From the NCBI GenBank assembly GCA_903835005.1, contig CAILLK010000122.1:1-64000 (forward strand): 64,000 nucleotides of DNA, written 5' to 3'. Source of the stretch: an uncultured Bacteroidota bacterium. GTDB taxonomy: Bacteria; Bacteroidota; Bacteroidia; Chitinophagales; Chitinophagaceae. The notes beneath the pieces are model-generated. The model was not told the origin of the DNA and did not search any database. It saw only the letters and a list, made by a program, of their open reading frames with translations. Both the position numbers and the translations under genes were made by a program. How positions within the stretch are numbered: position 1 is the first letter of the stretch; each line of letters starts with the position of its first letter. Shown here one piece after another: positions 8,256 to 18,600 of this stretch.

Positions 8256-8965
8256 TCCGGAGATCCCTTAATACCATACTGATTCTATTGTGTTTAGCAG
8301 TTCAGGCATCAGCTGCCGATGCAAATGAATTGTTCAATACCCTCAGGCGCAAAATATTCTCAGTTCAGGATTACACTGCCGATGTAAAAATGAGAATAAG
8401 CGTTAAGTATATGCGCATACCTCAGCTGGCGGGTACCTTATACTTCAAGAGCCCAGATAAGATGCGCCTGGAGCGCCATGGCGGCTTATCTATACTGCCG
8501 CGCAAAAACATTAACCTTACCATCCGTAACCTGATACCCGCTGGCAATGCAACGGTGATAGATGCCGGAGAGGCGCAGATAGGTGGAAAAAAAACACGCA
8601 TTATCAAGGTTATTCCTGAAGATGACAAGAGTGACCTTGTGCTGGCTAAAATATGGGTAGATGAAACCAGTATGGTGGCTTTGCGCATCGAAACAGCAAC
8701 CAGGAATGAAGGCACCCTGACTATGGACCTGGAATATGGCAGGTACATCAGCAATGGCCTGCCCGATAAATTGCTCCTTACCCTTGATGTAAAAGACTTC
8801 CGTATGCCCAAGGGCATGACCATGGACTATACCGAATCCAGACCCGATGAGGCATTGAAGGATACCAAGGGAAAGAAAGGCACCATACAGATCACCTACC
8901 TTAGCTATAAAATCAATACCGGACTGAGTGATAAGATTTTTACACCAGAGGCCTCAGAACCATGA
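8252..8965 (+). CDS. LolA-like outer-membrane lipoprotein-carrier fold protein
   Basis: 237 aa. Signal peptide at the N-terminus (MIRRSLNTILILLCLAVQASA), then a LolA/LolB-type fold pattern: ELFNTLRRKIFSVQDYTADVKMRI, GTLYFKSPDKMRLE, IWVDETSMVALRIE, GLPDKLLLTLDVKDF. Such proteins carry lipids or lipoproteins through the periplasm. Its start overlaps the permease stop (ATGA), so exporter and carrier are probably made together and may hand a hydrophobic substrate from the inner to the outer membrane (inference). Confidence 0.75.
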   Translation: MIRRSLNTILILLCLAVQASAADANELFNTLRRKIFSVQDYTADVKMRISVKYMRIPQLAGTLYFKSPDKMRLERHGGLSILPRKNINLTIRNLIPAGNATVIDAGEAQIGGKKTRIIKVIPEDDKSDLVLAKIWVDETSMVALRIETATRNEGTLTMDLEYGRYISNGLPDKLLLTLDVKDFRMPKGMTMDYTESRPDEALKDTKGKKGTIQITYLSYKINTGLSDKIFTPEASEP

Positions 8966-9179
8966 CGGGCAGTGTTTCTGAGCTGTTTCGTCTGCTGTTC
9001 TTCAAGCAGCGCCGGAACAATAGGTATTTCTGCGTCCAGAATACTTATCGCGACATTATGTCTGAAATGCATTACAAATAAAAACCAATGTATCTTACCA
9101 GTAAAATTGAGCACAATTTCAGCTGTCAATATTATATTCGCAATACAATTCCTCATTTTCCAATCCAATAGCAAAAACC

Positions 9180-9635
9180 TTGACAAAAAGAATCATTCTG
9201 TTTTTCACCTTTGTCTTGTTTGCCATATGGTGGGGAGGATTCACATTTTACGCCACCATAGTAGTACCGCAAGGCTTTAAAATATTGGGCGACCATATAA
9301 AAATGGGAATGATAACTCAGAGTGTTACCAATTATCTGAACGGCATCGGTTCAGTAGTTATTTTTATTTCGGCTATAGTCCTCATTTCAAACAACAATAA
9401 AGCAAAGAGCCCTGTGATGCAAATCGGATGGGAATGGTATTGCCTTGTTTTGCTGCAGGCTGCCCTTTTTTACGTACATCATTTACTATCACTGCGGATA
9501 CAATTCATCAGCCCAGACACTATGCTGGAAAAGGGTTTTTATCAGGTACACCGGGTTTATCTGCTTATCTCATCCGCAGTATGGTTTATAATTCCATTTC
9601 ATTTTTACAAGCTTAATAAGGCAATGAATAATTAA
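9180..9635 (+). CDS. Four-helix membrane protein, DUF4149-like, TTG start
   Basis: 151 aa with four hydrophobic segments (residues ~5-28, 48-68, 85-105, 122-145). The N-terminal FAIWWGGFTFYATIVVPQG resembles the first helix of small DUF4149-type membrane proteins. The only plausible start is TTG at 9180; no in-frame ATG or GTG was found in the codons just upstream, and the next ATG would cut off the first helix. The 214 bp upstream back to the LolA-like gene hold no other ORF of note. Function unknown. Confidence 0.65.
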   Translation: MTKRIILFFTFVLFAIWWGGFTFYATIVVPQGFKILGDHIKMGMITQSVTNYLNGIGSVVIFISAIVLISNNNKAKSPVMQIGWEWYCLVLLQAALFYVHHLLSLRIQFISPDTMLEKGFYQVHRVYLLISSAVWFIIPFHFYKLNKAMNN

Positions 9636-10125
9636 TAGTTGTTTTGTAAAGTTGCTTTCACACATATTATCAATTCAGGTGTCAAAAAGCTAAACCATCC
9701 TTTATTACAGCACGAATAATATGTCCTGGCAATTACTGCTTTCCTTCATTTCCTCTTCGCTATTGAGCAGCAGATCAACGGGTATGTGTCCGGAATTGAC
9801 AATAGCACGGTCCAACTGACCACTCCAGTAAATCTTTTCCATTGGTGTGAACGTGCACGGTGTTATAATCATCAGTTCCTAATCACATAAAGGGTCATAA
9901 TACCCCCTTGCACTCATACCTAACAGCAGAGCGGGCTCCGGGTAATACCCTCTGCACCTTGTTTTTAATCCTATCATTTATAGGCTGGCTGGCTACAGAA
10001 CAAATGTACCAAATAATTATAACGAATCCTTTCATGGTTGAATATGTGTACCAGATTCTTCCTATACCTAAAAATGCCCGCACTCTTTATTACTTTGCAC
10101 TCAAGGGTCAATTAACCGCTTTTTT
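9636..10125. other. Gene-poor stretch upstream of the aminopeptidase gene
   Basis: 490 bp without a long ORF. The only candidate is a 45-codon ORF on the minus strand (9705-9842, listed separately). The right half must contain the aminopeptidase promoter; no perfect TAnnTTTG was found there. Confidence 0.4.
9705..9842 (-). CDS. Possible small protein or gene remnant, 45 aa
   Basis: ATG at 9842, stop at 9705. The peptide starts MEKIYWSGQLDRAIVNSG and ends EMKESSNCQDILFVL. Amino-acid use looks protein-like, but length alone does not exclude chance. No recognised family, no signal peptide. It may be the 3' remnant of a decayed gene. Confidence 0.25.
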   Translation of the reverse strand: MEKIYWSGQLDRAIVNSGHIPVDLLLNSEEEMKESSNCQDILFVL

Positions 10126-12534
10126 ATGAAGAAACCACTTTCCGCATTAGTATTTTCAGTCGCAATAAGCATATCTGCGCTTGCCCAGCACACTAACCCC
10201 GTTCAGCAATACGACCCCGGCATACCCATGCGCGACCATCCACTCGATTTTGTGCATATGCGCCTCGCTGTAGAGTTTGTGCCGGAGCAGGGCCTTGTAA
10301 AGGGCAATATCACCCACTTCTTCACTCCCCTGCGTGCCAGTGTGGATTCTTTCTTTCTTGATGGGCCCGGTATACAGATAAAAACTGCTTCTATCAATGG
10401 ACTGCCGGTGCGCTACACTACCAACGATGATGGTATTACCTTCTTTCCCGACCACGCACTGCACTATGGCGAAACCGACAGTCTGAACATTGTGTATGAG
10501 GCCAATCCACGCCGGGGCATTTACTTCATAGGCTGGAACGACCCCAACAACCTCTCCCGAAAACAGATCTGGACACAGGGCGAAGGTACCGACAACCGCA
10601 ACTGGTTTCCCTGCTACGATTCGCCAAACGATAAACTGACTACCGAACTGCTGGTAAAATTCCCCAAGGGGTATAAGGTGCTCTCCAATGGCGCTAAACT
10701 GGAAGAGAAAGACCTGGGCGATGGTAATGTGCTGTGGCACTACAAAATGGCTCACCCGCATACCACTTACCTTGTTATGCTGGGCATCGGTAAGTACGAT
10801 GTCAGGGAAACCACTTCTGCCTCCGGCATCCCGCTGCACCAGTGGTATTATCCCGAGTGGAAAGACCGGTATGACTATACCTACAAATACAATGAAAAGG
10901 TGTTCAACTTCCTGGAGTCGGAGATAGGCGTACCTTATGGCTGGGAATCCTATTCGCAGATACCCGTGCAGGACTTTATGTTTGGCGCCATGGAAAATAC
11001 TACGGCTACTATCTTCGGCGATTTCTTCGAGGTAGATGCCCGAAGCTACAACGACCGCAACTACGTATCTGTGAATGCCCATGAGCTGGCCCATCAGTGG
11101 TTTGGCGACCTGGTTACCGGGAGATCGGGCAACTGTATGTGGCTGCAGGAAAGTTTTGCAACGCACTACAACATCACCGCTGAGCGCGAAGTTTTCGGCC
11201 AGGATCACTTCGACTGGGCGCGGCGGCAGGCTTGTCTTTCTGCCATCAATACCGCCGATAAAAAATCCATCTCCCACAGCCAAACGCCATCATCCAATAT
11301 ATACCAGAAAGGATCGATTGTGCTCGAAATGCTTAAAACAATTACCGGCCGCGAGGCATTCAACAGATCAGTGAAGCGCTACCTGGAAGCCCACAAATAC
11401 GGCAATGTAGATGGCAACGAACTGCTGGACGCCTTCCAGGACGAAACAGGTATGTCGCTGCAGTGGTTCTGGGACGAATGGATCTACCGTGGCGGAGAAC
11501 CCGATTACAAAGTTAGCTACAGTGATATTACATCCGGCACAGACCGTTACACACAATTTGTAGTATCCCAAACCCAGCCAATCAGTGAAGTGATGGGACT
11601 ATTCCGGATGCCTTTCGATTTTGAGGTACACTATACCGATGGCACCATGGATAAAAAGACCGAGTGGATAGAAAAAGAATCCCATGTGGTAAAAGTGCCT
11701 AACAGCCGCAAATCCGAAATTGCCTACGTGTTGTTCGACCCCAACAGCCAGGTACTCAAAACCGTAACATTCGATAAGCCTTTTGAGATGCTCAAAGCAC
11801 AGGCGCTTAAAGCCCCAAATATGCTGGACCGGTATGATGCGGTATTCGCCATGCGCAGTATTGCCCCCGATAAGAAAAAGGAAATCCTCAAGCAGGTTTA
11901 TGCAGCTAATACTCATCATTTTATTAAGACAGAAATTGCTACACAGTTCTTAACCGATGAAGCCGGGGCCGATATGGTAAGGATGGGGCTGCATGATAAA
12001 GATGTATTAGTGAGAAAAGGAGTAATGGAAAAAACCAAAAAAATACCAGCATATCTCAGGGAAGATTACGAACCTTTATTAACAGACTCATCCTACTTTA
12101 TCATTGTTACAGCACTGGAAAAACTTTGTGCCGCCTTCCCTGATAAAACTACAAAATACCTGGCTGCAACAAAGGGTATTGAAGGCACCAATGGCCGCAA
12201 TGTGCTCATAAAATGGCTCGAAATATCCATTAATAACAAGGAAGACAGGAAAGAACTGGAGAGGCTGGCAAATTATACTTCACAGTCCTACGAATTCATG
12301 ACCCGCACCAATGCTATGGCAGCCCTGAGGCGGCTGAACTATTTTGATAATAAAGTACTTGACAATTGTATAAATGCCTGCCTCAGCACCAACGGCAGGT
12401 TATCGGGGCCAGCCAACGAGACTATAAAGTACTTCTATGCACAAGGCAAGTATAAAAGAATGATAAGTGATGGGATAACAAAAGGTGGGGTTACCAAAAA
12501 AGACAAGGAAATACTGAATAAGATTATTGAATAA
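10126..12534 (+). CDS. M1 family zinc aminopeptidase, secreted
   Basis: 802 aa. N-terminal signal peptide (MKKPLSALVFSVAISISALAQ). The M1 substrate motif GAMEN is at residues 287-291 and the zinc site HELAH at 319-323 with the third ligand E342, the correct 18-residue spacing. The HEAT-like C-terminal part (residues ~550-800) is of the usual kind. Such enzymes remove N-terminal amino acids from peptides; with the signal peptide it should act in the periplasm or on the surface. It is convergent with the next gene (37 bp apart). Confidence 0.93.
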   Translation: MKKPLSALVFSVAISISALAQHTNPVQQYDPGIPMRDHPLDFVHMRLAVEFVPEQGLVKGNITHFFTPLRASVDSFFLDGPGIQIKTASINGLPVRYTTNDDGITFFPDHALHYGETDSLNIVYEANPRRGIYFIGWNDPNNLSRKQIWTQGEGTDNRNWFPCYDSPNDKLTTELLVKFPKGYKVLSNGAKLEEKDLGDGNVLWHYKMAHPHTTYLVMLGIGKYDVRETTSASGIPLHQWYYPEWKDRYDYTYKYNEKVFNFLESEIGVPYGWESYSQIPVQDFMFGAMENTTATIFGDFFEVDARSYNDRNYVSVNAHELAHQWFGDLVTGRSGNCMWLQESFATHYNITAEREVFGQDHFDWARRQACLSAINTADKKSISHSQTPSSNIYQKGSIVLEMLKTITGREAFNRSVKRYLEAHKYGNVDGNELLDAFQDETGMSLQWFWDEWIYRGGEPDYKVSYSDITSGTDRYTQFVVSQTQPISEVMGLFRMPFDFEVHYTDGTMDKKTEWIEKESHVVKVPNSRKSEIAYVLFDPNSQVLKTVTFDKPFEMLKAQALKAPNMLDRYDAVFAMRSIAPDKKKEILKQVYAANTHHFIKTEIATQFLTDEAGADMVRMGLHDKDVLVRKGVMEKTKKIPAYLREDYEPLLTDSSYFIIVTALEKLCAAFPDKTTKYLAATKGIEGTNGRNVLIKWLEISINNKEDRKELERLANYTSQSYEFMTRTNAMAALRRLNYFDNKVLDNCINACLSTNGRLSGPANETIKYFYAQGKYKRMISDGITKGGVTKKDKEILNKIIE

Positions 12535-12571
12535 TCAACCAGTTTTCAATATACTTCTTTAGAATGCCGGA

Positions 12572-13294
12572 TTATAACCCTGACAGACATAACCCAACCG
12601 ACATAGGTGTGATGGGTGGTCCTGCATTATCCTTAAATACATTGGTAAGGTTGTAGGAACCATACAATGTAAAATTACCCCAGCCTATTCTTGCAGTGGC
12701 AGCAAAATCCCATGGCGATACATACCTTTTTGTATCTGTCTTGAATTTCACATTGGTACCATCTATGGCGGTAAGCGCCTTGGTATGCGCGCCGAGCAAT
12801 GTACCTACTTCAAGTCCGATAGCTGCTTTAAACCCTTTATTCCGGTTAACCAGGTTGCTGTAATAACGTAATTCAAAAGGAGCAGACAGATAGGTGGTTA
12901 CAAATTTATATCTCTTGAAGTGATTGGTATCTGCTATAAACCTTGCCTGTGTATTGAGGGCGCTTACCGTATCAGTATCAATAAGGGCTTGCTGGTTCAG
13001 GTAAATTACATTCACACTAACACCCAGGCCTGCAGCAAAACTGAGTTTGGTGTTTTTTATCGGAAAGTCATAACACAGATGAGCCTTAAAAACATAACCA
13101 AATGGTTTGGTTTTTACAGAATCTGGTTTCTGAATCCAGTTATTATAAGCAAACTGCATCATTAAAAAATCCCTGGCCATCTTCACAACCGGCGATGGGG
13201 CGGGGTCACTTTTGGTCTTATCATTTGTATCCTGGGCAAAATTTACAGAAGACGAAAGAAGCAATGCAGCCATGAAGGCTAGAAATATCCGCAT
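12572..13294 (-). CDS. Outer-membrane beta-barrel protein (PorT-like family)
   Basis: 240 aa. Signal peptide MRIFLAFMAALLLSSSVNFAQ, then a short linker and alternating amphipathic strands (GYVFKAHLCYDFP, LSFAAGLGVSVNVIYLNQ, FELRYYSNL, KAAIGLEVGTLLGAHTKA, ATARIGWGNFTLYGSYNLTNVF). This resembles small 8-stranded barrels of the outer-membrane beta-barrel superfamily common in Bacteroidota. Monocistronic: its own promoter is just upstream, and the SusCD operon terminator lies beyond that. Specific function unknown. Confidence 0.65.
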   Translation of the reverse strand: MRIFLAFMAALLLSSSVNFAQDTNDKTKSDPAPSPVVKMARDFLMMQFAYNNWIQKPDSVKTKPFGYVFKAHLCYDFPIKNTKLSFAAGLGVSVNVIYLNQQALIDTDTVSALNTQARFIADTNHFKRYKFVTTYLSAPFELRYYSNLVNRNKGFKAAIGLEVGTLLGAHTKALTAIDGTNVKFKTDTKRYVSPWDFAATARIGWGNFTLYGSYNLTNVFKDNAGPPITPMSVGLCLSGL

Positions 13295-13311
13295 AAATAG
13301 AAATTAGTGCG

Positions 13312-13319
13312 CAAATATA
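13312..13319 (-). promoter_or_regulatory. -7 box (TATATTTG) of the beta-barrel gene
   Basis: CAAATATA on the plus strand, 18 bp upstream of the start codon; perfect TAnnTTTG on the minus strand. No -33 TTTG at the usual spacing. Confidence 0.5.
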
Positions 13320-13374
13320 AGTTCTGCGGAATGGAAAATTTGTTAAAAAAAGAGAAATGAACCTTATTAAACAA

Positions 13375-13402
13375 CAATGAAGGGAAATTATTCCCTTCAT
13401 TG
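13375..13402 (-). terminator. Terminator of the SusC/SusD operon
   Basis: A 12-bp perfect stem (caatgaagggaa 13375-13386 with ttcccttcattg 13391-13402) with a 4-nt loop, 32 bp after the stop codon of the last gene of the operon. On the minus strand it is followed by ttgttt. Confidence 0.75.
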
Positions 13403-13433
13403 AAAAAAAGTACACAAATAAACTGCTATTATA

Positions 13434-14054
13434 CTACCTGTTAAAAGTTACAGAACCTGTTGGAGTGCTGTAAGTCATACTGGTATCGCCTGCAACAGGT
13501 ATATAAGTCAAAGTACCTGTAGTTCCGGAACTGAATGCCAGGGTAGTATTGCTTGTAAGGGCAAAAATATCTGAAACAACCCCGGTCGGATTTGTATAAA
13601 TATTTACTCCGTTTACATTACTGGAAGAAAACAGGCCATTTGCCAGCATAGTAATGGTTGTGGAGAAGGAATCATTTAAAGCCGGCTGGATCCAGGTACC
13701 TGCAATACCACTGGTCAGGGCTGTTGAAACCCCCGTAACAGCTACCCAGTAATTGGCATAACTGGAATAACCATACTGATTGGTAGCAGAGATTGTACCC
13801 TCATAAAGACCTGGTACAAAATTATGAATAGCACTGTCTATTGTAACAATGGGTACAGAAACTTTATAAAATGTATCGTAGGCAGTAGCCAGAACGGTTG
13901 GCCGAACCGCCCCTACCGGTATACTGTAATATTTTTCTGTCATGGTTATTTTAGGATAGGAAGCAGTAACCACAGTAGATGGGTTGTCCTGCTGCCTTTT
14001 GCAAGCGGAAAATATAAAAACAGACAAAACTGATATAATTACTATTTTTTTCAT
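13434..14054 (-). CDS. Surface lipoprotein of the SusCD locus (DUF5012/BT_2262-like)
   Basis: 206 aa. Type II signal peptide MKKIVIISVLSVFIFSAC with lipidation at the Cys. The N-terminal ~90 residues (PKITMTEKYYSIPVGAV, YEGTISATNQYGYSSYANYWVAVTG) look like the Ig-like domain of BT_2262-type proteins that accompany SusC/SusD pairs; the remainder is Ser/Thr-rich beta structure. It follows susD by 21 bp on the same strand. Probably a surface-exposed accessory binding protein of the uptake system. Substrate unknown. Confidence 0.65.
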   Translation of the reverse strand: MKKIVIISVLSVFIFSACKRQQDNPSTVVTASYPKITMTEKYYSIPVGAVRPTVLATAYDTFYKVSVPIVTIDSAIHNFVPGLYEGTISATNQYGYSSYANYWVAVTGVSTALTSGIAGTWIQPALNDSFSTTITMLANGLFSSSNVNGVNIYTNPTGVVSDIFALTSNTTLAFSSGTTGTLTYIPVAGDTSMTYSTPTGSVTFNR

Positions 14055-14075
14055 TTTAATGTATTTTAGTTAATT

Positions 14076-15584
14076 TTAAAGTAAATCCCACCATACTTTT
14101 GAAGTTACCGGCTGCAAACCAGGATAAGATGAGTTGGTGGTACTTTCAGATGTCGGGTAAAGGAAGCGCTTAGGGAAATTATTACCTATCAGGCTGGATT
14201 GAGATACTTGCAGAAAATTAGGATATCCGGTACGGCGCCATTCGCTCCATGCTTCAAAGCCCTGGTTGCCACACATTGCAAACCATTTCTGAGTAATAAT
14301 AAAACTTAATTTCTGTGCTGTAGTACCAGCAGCAGGATAGGTTGTCCAATAGCCTCCCCCTGCCATATAGGTTGCATAAGCAGCTGCCCCTGTAGCACCT
14401 GTAGTAGTTGAAATTGCGTTGCTGTAGTAATTAAAGCTTGCCGAAATTGCTGAAGCAAATAAAGTCGCATCCTGACCCACATTAGCCCAGCCCCTTGCCG
14501 ATACTTCTGCCTGGAGAAACAGGCTCTCATAACTGGTCATCAGGTTTACCGGAGCATTGGTTGAACCACCATTCTGTGCATCACCTGCTACATAAATATT
14601 AGGAATCGAAAAAGTACCTGCATTATAAGAGGTCTTATAAAAGCCCTGTGGAATACCTACAAAAGTGCCAAGCGCAGATGCCTGCTCATAAAACACATTG
14701 ATCCTGGGGTCATTATTGCTGTTCATGCTATCCACACAAGTCTGACTGGCAACCAGGTTCTGTACCTGCTGCAGCCCAACTTCCTCTGCAAAAAGCGGGT
14801 TTTTATTGGCAGAGTTATAACCATAACCTATAAATGCATCGTCTCCTACACCTATAAAAGCCGCATTTTTCGCATATAATGCAGCAATACCTGCCTTTGC
14901 AGTTACGGAATCAACCTGGCTCATGCGCAGATATATCTTGAGCGAAAGCGTATTCGCAAATTTTATCCATTGGCCCATCCTGCCACCATATATCAGATCA
15001 TCAGAAGCGGGAGCTAAAGGATCAGCGGTACTGATTAACTTAAGTGCAGAATCAATATTGGCAATAATCCCTCTGTATACCACCCTTTGAGAATCATACT
15101 TAGGATTGATAATGTTGCTGTCGGCATATTGCCCTTTAAGTGCCTGGGTATAAGGTACATCACCCCAGCCATCTGTTATAAGCTGAAAAGTATATGCTTT
15201 CATCAGCAGGGAGATGGCCATATACTGCTTCAGTTTCTGAGAGTCAGCCAGTTTATACAGCTGGAAAAAGTTCTCAGCGGCAGCATATAAATTGGTCCAC
15301 GGATATGAAAATGCATCTTGTGAGGTAGAATAGAGGTCCAGGCTGTGATACTGGCTCGCGCCCGGGTTCTGAGTCCAGTACTGGGCCCAGAATGAACCAT
15401 CTATTTCCAGGTCAACACCTACAGAGGAGCCAACATATAATTGAGCAGCAGGCAGCAGGGTCTTTGCAGTTGCGGTCTGAGCTACATTAGGATTTGTATT
15501 TACATTCAGAAACTTCTTGCACGATGATATGCTCAATGCTGCTAACATTAAACAAATCAGACCGCTTTTTATATTTTTCTTCAT
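14076..15584 (-). CDS. SusD/RagB-like nutrient-binding outer-membrane lipoprotein
   Basis: 502 aa. Lipoprotein signal MKKNIKSGLICLMLAALSISSC followed by KKFLNVNTNPN, the typical SusD-like start. The interior TPR-type helices (NFFQLYKLADSQKLKQYMAISLLMKAYTFQLITDGWGDVPYTQA) and the C-terminal EAWSEWRRTGYPNFL segment place it in the second SusD subfamily (SusD-like_2), which often serves peptides or oligosaccharides. It lies 20 bp after the SusC-like gene, with which it should form a pedal-bin uptake complex in the outer membrane. Confidence 0.92.
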   Translation of the reverse strand: MKKNIKSGLICLMLAALSISSCKKFLNVNTNPNVAQTATAKTLLPAAQLYVGSSVGVDLEIDGSFWAQYWTQNPGASQYHSLDLYSTSQDAFSYPWTNLYAAAENFFQLYKLADSQKLKQYMAISLLMKAYTFQLITDGWGDVPYTQALKGQYADSNIINPKYDSQRVVYRGIIANIDSALKLISTADPLAPASDDLIYGGRMGQWIKFANTLSLKIYLRMSQVDSVTAKAGIAALYAKNAAFIGVGDDAFIGYGYNSANKNPLFAEEVGLQQVQNLVASQTCVDSMNSNNDPRINVFYEQASALGTFVGIPQGFYKTSYNAGTFSIPNIYVAGDAQNGGSTNAPVNLMTSYESLFLQAEVSARGWANVGQDATLFASAISASFNYYSNAISTTTGATGAAAYATYMAGGGYWTTYPAAGTTAQKLSFIITQKWFAMCGNQGFEAWSEWRRTGYPNFLQVSQSSLIGNNFPKRFLYPTSESTTNSSYPGLQPVTSKVWWDLL

Positions 15585-15604
15585 ACAGTTGTATTAAAAC
15601 AAAT

Positions 15605-18600
15605 TTAGAATGTCACTTTTAAATAAGCACCATAATTCCTCAGAGATGGTCTTGCACTGAAGTTAAAACCTTGTCCGTTGCTTGTTGCACCCACTGATGA
15701 TGCTTCCGGATCATCATACTTATTGCTTTTTGCAGCCCACAGAACCAGGTTGTTGCCAAACATACCTGCTTCCAGCGATCCGAATAATGTATTCTTATAG
15801 TATTTCTGAGGTATTTTATAACCCAGAGCTACTTCCTGCAGTTTGATATAGCTTGCATTTACCAGGTCCTGTCCTGCCAGGTTACCATTACTTGCTTCTG
15901 TGGTCCAGTAAGTATACGGCAGGAATTTGGTAGTGTTGGTTACATAGTTGTTGGTGGTACCTACCTGGTAAACCGAGTTGGCCCATACATAAGGGTTGCG
16001 GTTGTTGGTCGTTGTTTCCTGCGAACTTCCTACAAAATCCATAAGTGATTTATCCTGGCTGTAGAACTGGCCACCTTGTTTTGTGGTAAACAGTACATGC
16101 AGTTTCAGGCCCTTATAGCTGAGATCTGTTCCCCATGATGCCTGAAATTTAGGAAGATAAGATCCTTCAAGAACTGGTTTTGCCGTTGGTACCGGTAAAC
16201 CGGTCTGTTGATTTACAATTGCGTGCCCGTTATAATAAGAGATGTCGGAAGCATAGAAAGTACCATAAGGATGACCTACAGCGGCAACTATGGCCATGCC
16301 CTGGAAACCGCCTACCGTAATCTGCGATACGCCACCGTTCAGGCTTTCAACAACATTGACATTATGTGTATAGGTACCAAACAGGTCCCATTTCAAGCCC
16401 CACTTTGTAGATATTGGTGTACCTCTTATAGCCAGCTCTTCACCAGAATTGCTGATATCCCCTACATTAATATAACTGGATGTATAGCCCGTAGATGGCG
16501 GTACAGGCACCTGTGTAATCAGGTTGTGTGTAAGGTCGTTATAATAGGTAAATGAGGTAGTAAGGCGGTCTTTGAGGAAGGAGAGGTCAAATCCTACCTC
16601 GTATTCACGCGTCAGTTCTGGCTTTAATGTATTCAATCCGAAACTGTTCTGAATCTGGTAAGCAGGTACTGCGTTAAACGGAGGAACCACCGAACCAAAA
16701 GCTGTAGATATCGGGCTCTGGGTAAATCCTGAACTGTTATTTGCATAAGGTATTGCATCATTACTTACACCGGCAGTACCAATACGCACTTTACCATAAT
16801 TCAGAACTTTGTCCTTAAAAGTAGTGCCGTTCAGCCTTTCTGTAAATACCCAGGCTGCATTTGCACCGGGATAAAAATAAGAATTCTGGCCGCTTATTAA
16901 GGTAGAAGACCATTCATTCCTTGCAGTAAGGTCGAGGTATAATTCTCTCTGGTAATTAAATTTAATATCGGCATACCATGCATATGTACGGTGGTCAAGA
17001 ATCGGATTTGTTACGGAAACCGGCCCCTGGTTATTAGTAAAATTGTAGAATGATGGGATTACCAGGCCATTTGTTACCGGACTGATTGTAGCATTCAGGT
17101 TTTCATCATGTATCATGGTCAGGTTATTACCTACCAGCGCTGTCATACCAAAATTTTCGCTCAGGGCATGGGTATAGGTTCCTATAAGATCGGAGTAAAA
17201 CCTCATACCGGTATAATTTTGTTGCGCATATCCTCCCTGGTTAATATATCCGTAAGATGGATAGTATATTGTCTGGTCTACCGACTGAGAATTGATCTGA
17301 GGGGTCTTGTAATAAGTAATGTCATCAGTAGCATCTACACCCACTCTTTCAAACACATTAAAATCACCGTTTTTATACCCGATTTTCATATCGCCAAGTA
17401 TGCGGTCTGTACGATTACGGTTATCATAATAAGCTGCTACCCAGTAAGGGTTAGGACTGAAAGATCCGAAATAACCATAGCGGTGAATACCGGCAGTATC
17501 CACATAATCCATTGCATTGAAATGATTGCTCAGATCCTTCAGCTGACCTATCGGAATGTCGGTAGGAATCTGGAGTAATGCCTGCATTACCCCACCCTGG
17601 CCCTGACCGGCCTGTTCGGCCCTGCTGTAAGAATTGATGTAATTGACATTTATCTCAGAATAGAAATGATTGCTGAGCTGGGTGGAAGCATTGAAGCGCA
17701 CACTATATTTATTATAGAATGTATTGGGCACCACACCACTGCTGTTAATAGAATTTATGGAGAGATAATAAGTGCTCAGTTCATTACCGCCCGATAAGGA
17801 AACAAAGTTATTGATGTCTTTGCCATGGTTATAAAACTGCTGCAGGTTGTTAGGCTCATAAGAATAAGGTTTTACTTCCTGTTTTTTATTAATAATCTGT
17901 CCCCAAGGCCTTACAACTCCGTCAAAAGGCAGGCCCCAGCTGAAATTATCACCACGGTCATCTGTAATGCCTGCATTTATCGCCCCTTGTCCGAACTGGG
18001 TCTGATAGGTAGGGAATTTCAGAACATCCGACATAGTATAGGATGTTTTGAAAGTAACATCCATTTTAGAATTTTTGCCCGAAACATTATGCTTCCCTTT
18101 CTTGGTAGTGATCATAATTGCGCCGTTAGCTCCTACTGCCCCATACAGAGCTGCAGCTGCAGGGCCTTCCAGAACGGTAACTGATTCAATTTCATCCGGG
18201 TCAATATCATTTGCACCGTTCCCGAAATCAATCTGGCTAAGGCCTGAAGCATCAGAAGTACGGTCGTGGTTATTGGTGATAACACCATCCACAATTATCA
18301 AAGCGTTGTTATCCTTAAGAATTGATTTCTCACCCCTTAATATTATCCGTGTTGAGCCGCCCGGGCCGCCGGTTGAACTTGTAATATTTGCTCCTGCTAC
18401 CTTACCCTGAAGATCAGATAAAGCGCTGGTACTCTGGCCTGCTGTCAGTTCTTCCGAATTAAGAGTGGTAGCATTATAACCCAGCTCCCTTCTTTCTCTT
18501 TGCAAGCCCAGCGCTGTAACTACAGTACCTTCCAGCTCTTTCGACTTGGTCTGAAGCTTCACATTAACGACCTGATCTTTTTCCTTAGCTTCAACTGTCT

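Noticed and set aside
9908-10129. 73-codon frame just before the aminopeptidase gene, overlapping its ATG
   Set aside because: Starts with TTG, has no promoter or family resemblance; the apparent ATGA coupling is probably chance.
10156-11283. 375-codon open frame on the minus strand inside the M1 aminopeptidase gene
   Set aside because: It lies fully antisense to a gene with intact catalytic motifs and has no recognisable domain; it reflects codon bias of the real gene.
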